Source: Promethearchaeota archaeon (GTDB taxonomy: Archaea; Asgardarchaeota; Lokiarchaeia; Sigynarchaeales; SOKP01). From it: a stretch of 6,282 nucleotides of DNA. The stretch is taken from the NCBI GenBank assembly GCA_030608765.1, contig JAUWDN010000078.1:1-6282 (forward strand), in the 5' to 3' direction. The translations under genes and the position numbers were made by a program. The notes under the pieces are model-generated. The model had not been told where the DNA came from and did no database searches. It was given only the letters and a program-made list of their open reading frames with translations. This document shows, piece after piece, positions 5,240 to 6,282 of this stretch. Every line of letters begins with the position of its first letter. Position 1 is the stretch's first letter.

Positions 5240-6282
5240 TTATGCTATTTTTTCGCAAATTTTATCTATTTTATCAACAGTCTCATCAATAATCTCGTCA
5301 GAATGGAGAATACACATATAAAATCGACTTCCTGCGACGGAAATTATCTCTTGATCGACTAAAGCGGCCCCTATATACTCCATAAACTTTTTTCTCGATG
5401 GAAGCTGCCCTACTTGGTCAGGAATATCAAAGCTCAATCCAAATAGGCACGATGTGTGAAAATGAACCGTTCCACCTAAATTGTACGAAAACCATGGTAA
5501 CTCGTGTTTTTCGAACACCTTATTCAATCCATTTGCTAAGCGAGCTCCTGCTTTACCAGCCTTTTCTGTAGCACCAGTTTCTTCAACTAATTTAATAGCG
5601 TGATACGCAGCAGCGCAGGTTAAAGGATTCGCTGCTAGTGTTCCTCCACTATAAGCTCTTTTACCTCCACCTACTCCTGCAGCGCAGAATTTCATATATT
5701 CTTCTTTACCCCCAATAGCTGCGGCGGAGGGATACCCATGTCCAATAATTTTACCAAACACAGATAGATCCGGTTCGTAACCATAATAAGCTTGACCACC
5801 ACCCATGTGTAATCTAAAAGCACACACAACTTCATCGGAAATCAAAAGAGTTTTGTTTTCATGACAAAGTTCTTCCACTTCTTTATTAAAACCAGGTCTT
5901 ACTGGGTTAGCTCCTGATTCCCCTCCCATTGGTTCAATTAAAACGGCAGCAACTTTTCGCTTTTCTGCAAACATTTGCCGTAATGTTTCAATATCGTTTG
6001 GAGGACAAGAATCGGTAAATTTAAACACATTTTTTGGGATTCCATGTGACTCTAATAATTTTGTTCCGGGCACGTGCATATCGTAGACCAATTGATCAGA
6101 CCATCCATGATAACTACCCCCTATTTTAATAATCCATTTACGATTAGTAGCAACTCTGGCAATCCTTATAGCAAGCATATCGGCTTCTGTACCAGTTTGG
6201 AGCCATCTTATAATTTCACATGAAGGGAAATGCTTTTGTAGCTGTTCTGCAGCAAGATATTCGTATTCGTGAGTTATCCCAT
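5240..6282 (-). CDS. Class III PLP aminotransferase, glutamate-1-semialdehyde aminomutase-like (5' end outside window)
   Basis: The frame stays open to the right edge, giving 346 visible residues; a typical family member has about 430, so roughly 80-90 N-terminal residues lie outside. The Met codon at 6176-6178 is internal: the residues before it (WLQTGTEAD) are the conserved phosphate-binding S/TGTEA motif. Further landmarks are GSYHGWSD (about 25 residues on), the ISDEV block whose Asp (codon 5834-5836) would contact the PLP pyridine nitrogen, and PDLSVFGKIIGHGYP, where Lys (codon 5750-5752) is the PLP Schiff-base residue. The SGGTLAANPL block follows. These match fold-type I class III enzymes and most resemble glutamate-1-semialdehyde 2,1-aminomutase (HemL), which makes 5-aminolevulinate for tetrapyrroles. 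Many archaeal and bacterial paralogues with this signature act on other amino or keto substrates, and the DEVVCAFRLHMGG segment departs from the usual DEVMTGFR. No other haem-synthesis gene is visible, so HemL is not asserted. All catalytic residues are intact. Confidence 0.92.
   Translation of the reverse strand, partial: GITHEYEYLAAEQLQKHFPSCEIIRWLQTGTEADMLAIRIARVATNRKWIIKIGGSYHGWSDQLVYDMHVPGTKLLESHGIPKNVFKFTDSCPPNDIETLRQMFAEKRKVAAVLIEPMGGESGANPVRPGFNKEVEELCHENKTLLISDEVVCAFRLHMGGGQAYYGYEPDLSVFGKIIGHGYPSAAAIGGKEEYMKFCAAGVGGGKRAYSGGTLAANPLTCAAAYHAIKLVEETGATEKAGKAGARLANGLNKVFEKHELPWFSYNLGGTVHFHTSCLFGLSFDIPDQVGQLPSRKKFMEYIGAALVDQEIISVAGSRFYMCILHSDEIIDETVDKIDKICEKIA

Noticed and set aside
2434..6282. 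Three minus-strand genes as one operon
   Set aside because: Spacers of 124 and 132 bp each contain a T9 tract, and the DUF2804 gene has its own promoter-like element, so separate units are more likely.
1..6282. tRNA, rRNA, CRISPR array, insertion sequence or toxin-antitoxin module
   Set aside because: Spacers are all under 150 bp and AT-rich, with no cloverleaf-like GC stems, no regularly spaced direct repeats, no transposase or terminal repeats, and no small gene pair.

Overview
The window is an AT-rich (by eye about two-thirds A+T) stretch of prokaryotic DNA with five protein-coding genes, one of them cut by the right edge, and no RNA genes, CRISPR array or transposon that I can see. Several features suggest an archaeon. 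Four intergenic sites carry uninterrupted T9-T10 tracts at gene 3' ends without GC-rich hairpins, as in archaeal oligo-T termination. The DUF2804 gene has a BRE/TATA-like element and no Shine-Dalgarno sequence, so its transcript may be nearly leaderless. Other genes do have GGAG/AAGGA sites. The mix of protein families would suit an Asgard-type or similar uncultured sediment archaeon, but that placement is inference only.

Layout from left to right: a PIG-L/LmbE-family zinc deacetylase (minus strand, TTG start); a 144-bp divergent spacer with promoter-like sequences; a GPH-family (MelB-like) MFS symporter (plus strand); a short convergent spacer with a two-way A9/T10 terminator; a CrtI/phytoene-desaturase-like FAD oxidoreductase (minus); a DUF2804 protein (minus); and a class III, glutamate-1-semialdehyde-aminomutase-like PLP enzyme (minus) that runs off the right edge.

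The three right-hand genes point the same way, but spacers of 124 and 132 bp separate them, each with its own T-tract. They look like separate transcription units rather than a tight operon. Functionally there are two loose themes. The deacetylase and the sugar-type symporter share a divergent promoter region and could serve glycoside uptake or amino-sugar metabolism. The CrtI-like oxidoreductase and the DUF2804 protein are adjacent and could act on isoprenoid or other lipids. Neither link is proven by the sequence.

I found no convincing undescribed system. The points most worth checking are the altered cation and sugar residues of the symporter, the CrtI-like/DUF2804 neighbour pair, and a 14-bp dyad upstream of the FAD oxidoreductase.
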